DNA of 5,335 nt. It comes from Micromonosporaceae bacterium. Its GTDB lineage: Bacteria; Actinomycetota; Actinomycetes; Mycobacteriales; Micromonosporaceae. The notes beneath the pieces are model-generated. The model made no database searches. It worked only from the letters and a program-made list of their open reading frames with translations, and was not told the DNA's origin. Positions 4,490 to 5,335 of the stretch are shown here, piece after piece. The translations under genes were made by a program, and so were the position numbers. Position 1 is the stretch's first letter. Each line of letters starts with the position of its first letter. Where the stretch lies: assembly GCA_019690055.1 (NCBI GenBank), contig JADGGF010000323.1, positions 1 to 5,335 on the forward strand. Direction: 5' to 3'.

Positions 4490-5092
4490 TCAGGACGCGG
4501 GGCGGTCGACCGGGATCGCATCGAGCCATTCGAGTTTCCCCGACTGGATCTGATCGGCGATCCCGGTCATCCAGGCCCGCTCGGCCCGCAGTCGGGCGAG
4601 TTCGAACTGGGACTCGACCAGCAGGAGCGGGTGGACATCAGCCGCACCGGCGAGGTCCGACTCGAGTTGCGCGATGCCGGCGCTGAGGGCGGCGGTGCGC
4701 GCCCGCAGGGCGGTGACCGCTTGCTCCTTCGTCAGAACCGCGAAGAACGACAACGCGGCGTAGGTGACATCCGCATCCGCTGTCGGAGTAGCCAGAAGCA
4801 GCTCGACCCGCCGGCGCACCTCGTCCCGGCCCGCGTTCGTGAGGCCGTACACCGTCCGCTCGGGACGCCCGGCCTGGCGCTGAACGCCGACCGGCTGGAT
4901 GAGACCGGCCCGCTCCAGCTTGTCCACCGCGTGATAGAGACTGCGCGGCAGCCCGGTGACGAAACGCTTGCCCGTGTCGGTCAGCAGTCGATGAAGGTCG
5001 TATGGATGCCGGGGGCCCGTGGACAGCAGCGCGAGCACCGCCAGTGCCGCGAGGTCGCGATCCTCACGCTCGAGTCCTTCGGCGCCAAGCAC
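4490..5092 (-). CDS. PadR-family transcriptional regulator
   Basis: This 200-residue regulator has the two-part PadR build. An N-terminal winged helix runs from about 14 to 95: LAVLALLSTGPRHPYDLHRL, then SLYHAVDKLERAGLIQPV as the recognition region, and AGRPERTVYGLTNAGRDEV as the wing. A C-terminal helical dimerisation domain (about 105-190) has AALSFFAVLTKEQAVTALRA, a coiled helix and ERAWMTGIADQIQSGKLEWL. The HPYDL and RPERTVYGLT variants are those of the actinomycete subtype. PadR proteins are usually repressors released by small aromatic or toxic compounds. The GTG at 5092 is the only start before the domain, because an in-frame TAA lies four codons upstream; its ribosome site is poor, so translation may be weak or the message leaderless. 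It converges on the NmrA-like gene, whose promoter carries a perfect dyad, and is its likely controller. The effector is unknown. Confidence 0.93.
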   Translation of the reverse strand: MLGAEGLEREDRDLAALAVLALLSTGPRHPYDLHRLLTDTGKRFVTGLPRSLYHAVDKLERAGLIQPVGVQRQAGRPERTVYGLTNAGRDEVRRRVELLLATPTADADVTYAALSFFAVLTKEQAVTALRARTAALSAGIAQLESDLAGAADVHPLLLVESQFELARLRAERAWMTGIADQIQSGKLEWLDAIPVDRPAS

Positions 5093-5335
5093 GCGAGCAG
5101 TTTATCCAGCCACGCTGCGCCCGGGGCAGAAGCAGCCCGTTGACGAGACCGCCGGCCGGCCGCAGGCCGGGGCAGGAGCCACTCACGGTTCCGCGGTCGC
5201 GGTCGGGCACACGCCGTACAACTCGTGGACGGCACGCTGAACGCCTGGGATCTGCGGATCTATTGATGGATAGCAGTAAGTAGCGGACCGGCGTCGTGAG
5301 GCCGTGCGCACGAGCGCATGGTCGAAGCCCGATGC
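5093..5335. other. Upstream region of padR-type gene; no confident gene
   Basis: This stretch should hold the PadR promoter on the minus strand, but I find no clear -35/-10 pair near the start. A minus-strand frame is open from the right edge (5335) to a TGA at 5183-5185, giving 50 codons (ending QRAVHELYGVCPTATAEP). It might be the tail of a gene running in from outside, but its third-position use is mixed and no family is recognisable. AT-richer DNA at 5258-5283 includes CTAT(6)ATAG at 5260-5273, which does not match the operator at 3685. Confidence 0.4.

Noticed and set aside
4409..5143. Plus-strand 244-codon open frame opposite the PadR gene
   Set aside because: It is antisense to an unmistakable PadR protein. 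The product lacks any family pattern.
5260..5273. CTAT(6)ATAG palindrome as a second PadR operator
   Set aside because: The arms face the opposite way from the dyad at 3685-3707 and are only 4 bp long. It also lies 168 bases from the PadR start.

Overview
The window is GC-rich DNA from an actinomycete. The third codon positions of its genes are almost all G or C, GTG starts are common, and the DUF2795 protein and the PadR subtype are of kinds common in actinomycetes. A Micromonosporales-like host is my guess. It cannot be fixed from this sequence.

Layout: (1) 1-55 holds the tail of a gene running in from the left. (2) A DUF2795 protein lies on the minus strand (121-534). (3) A complete tRNA-Lys(CTT) gene with encoded CCA (724-799) has a promoter-like element before it and a textbook intrinsic terminator after it (803-835). 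(4) Directly behind the tRNA is the decayed 3' end of a tyrosine recombinase on the minus strand (about 834-1045). It keeps the LGHS and YGHV boxes but is frameshifted and has lost its front part. (5) A complete classical SDR dehydrogenase follows on the minus strand (1094-1897), with a 24-bp inverted repeat just upstream. (6) A gene-poor stretch (1898-2397) contains a 32-base, 29-match copy of the tRNA-Lys segment (2244-2275). (7) A zinc-free MDR/quinone-oxidoreductase-type enzyme is on the plus strand (2398-3306). (8) After another gene-free spacer come an NmrA-like NAD(P)-binding protein (3729-4361, plus) behind a promoter overlapped by a perfect 10+10-bp operator-like dyad, and convergently a PadR-family regulator (4490-5092, minus). 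(9) The last 240 bases have no confident gene.

The most telling structure is the pair of tRNA-Lys att-like repeats 1489 bases apart, with the integrase remnant lying directly against the tRNA copy. I read this as the collapsed remains of a tRNA-integrated mobile element (an actinomycete ICE or prophage type). It has shrunk to about 1.5 kb and now carries only the SDR gene and debris. The MDR, NmrA-like and PadR genes lie outside the repeats.

The functional theme is redox: three NAD(P)-dependent oxidoreductases of different families lie close together with one PadR-type regulator that may control the NmrA-like gene. I see no defence system, CRISPR array, biosynthetic cluster or clearly new machinery.
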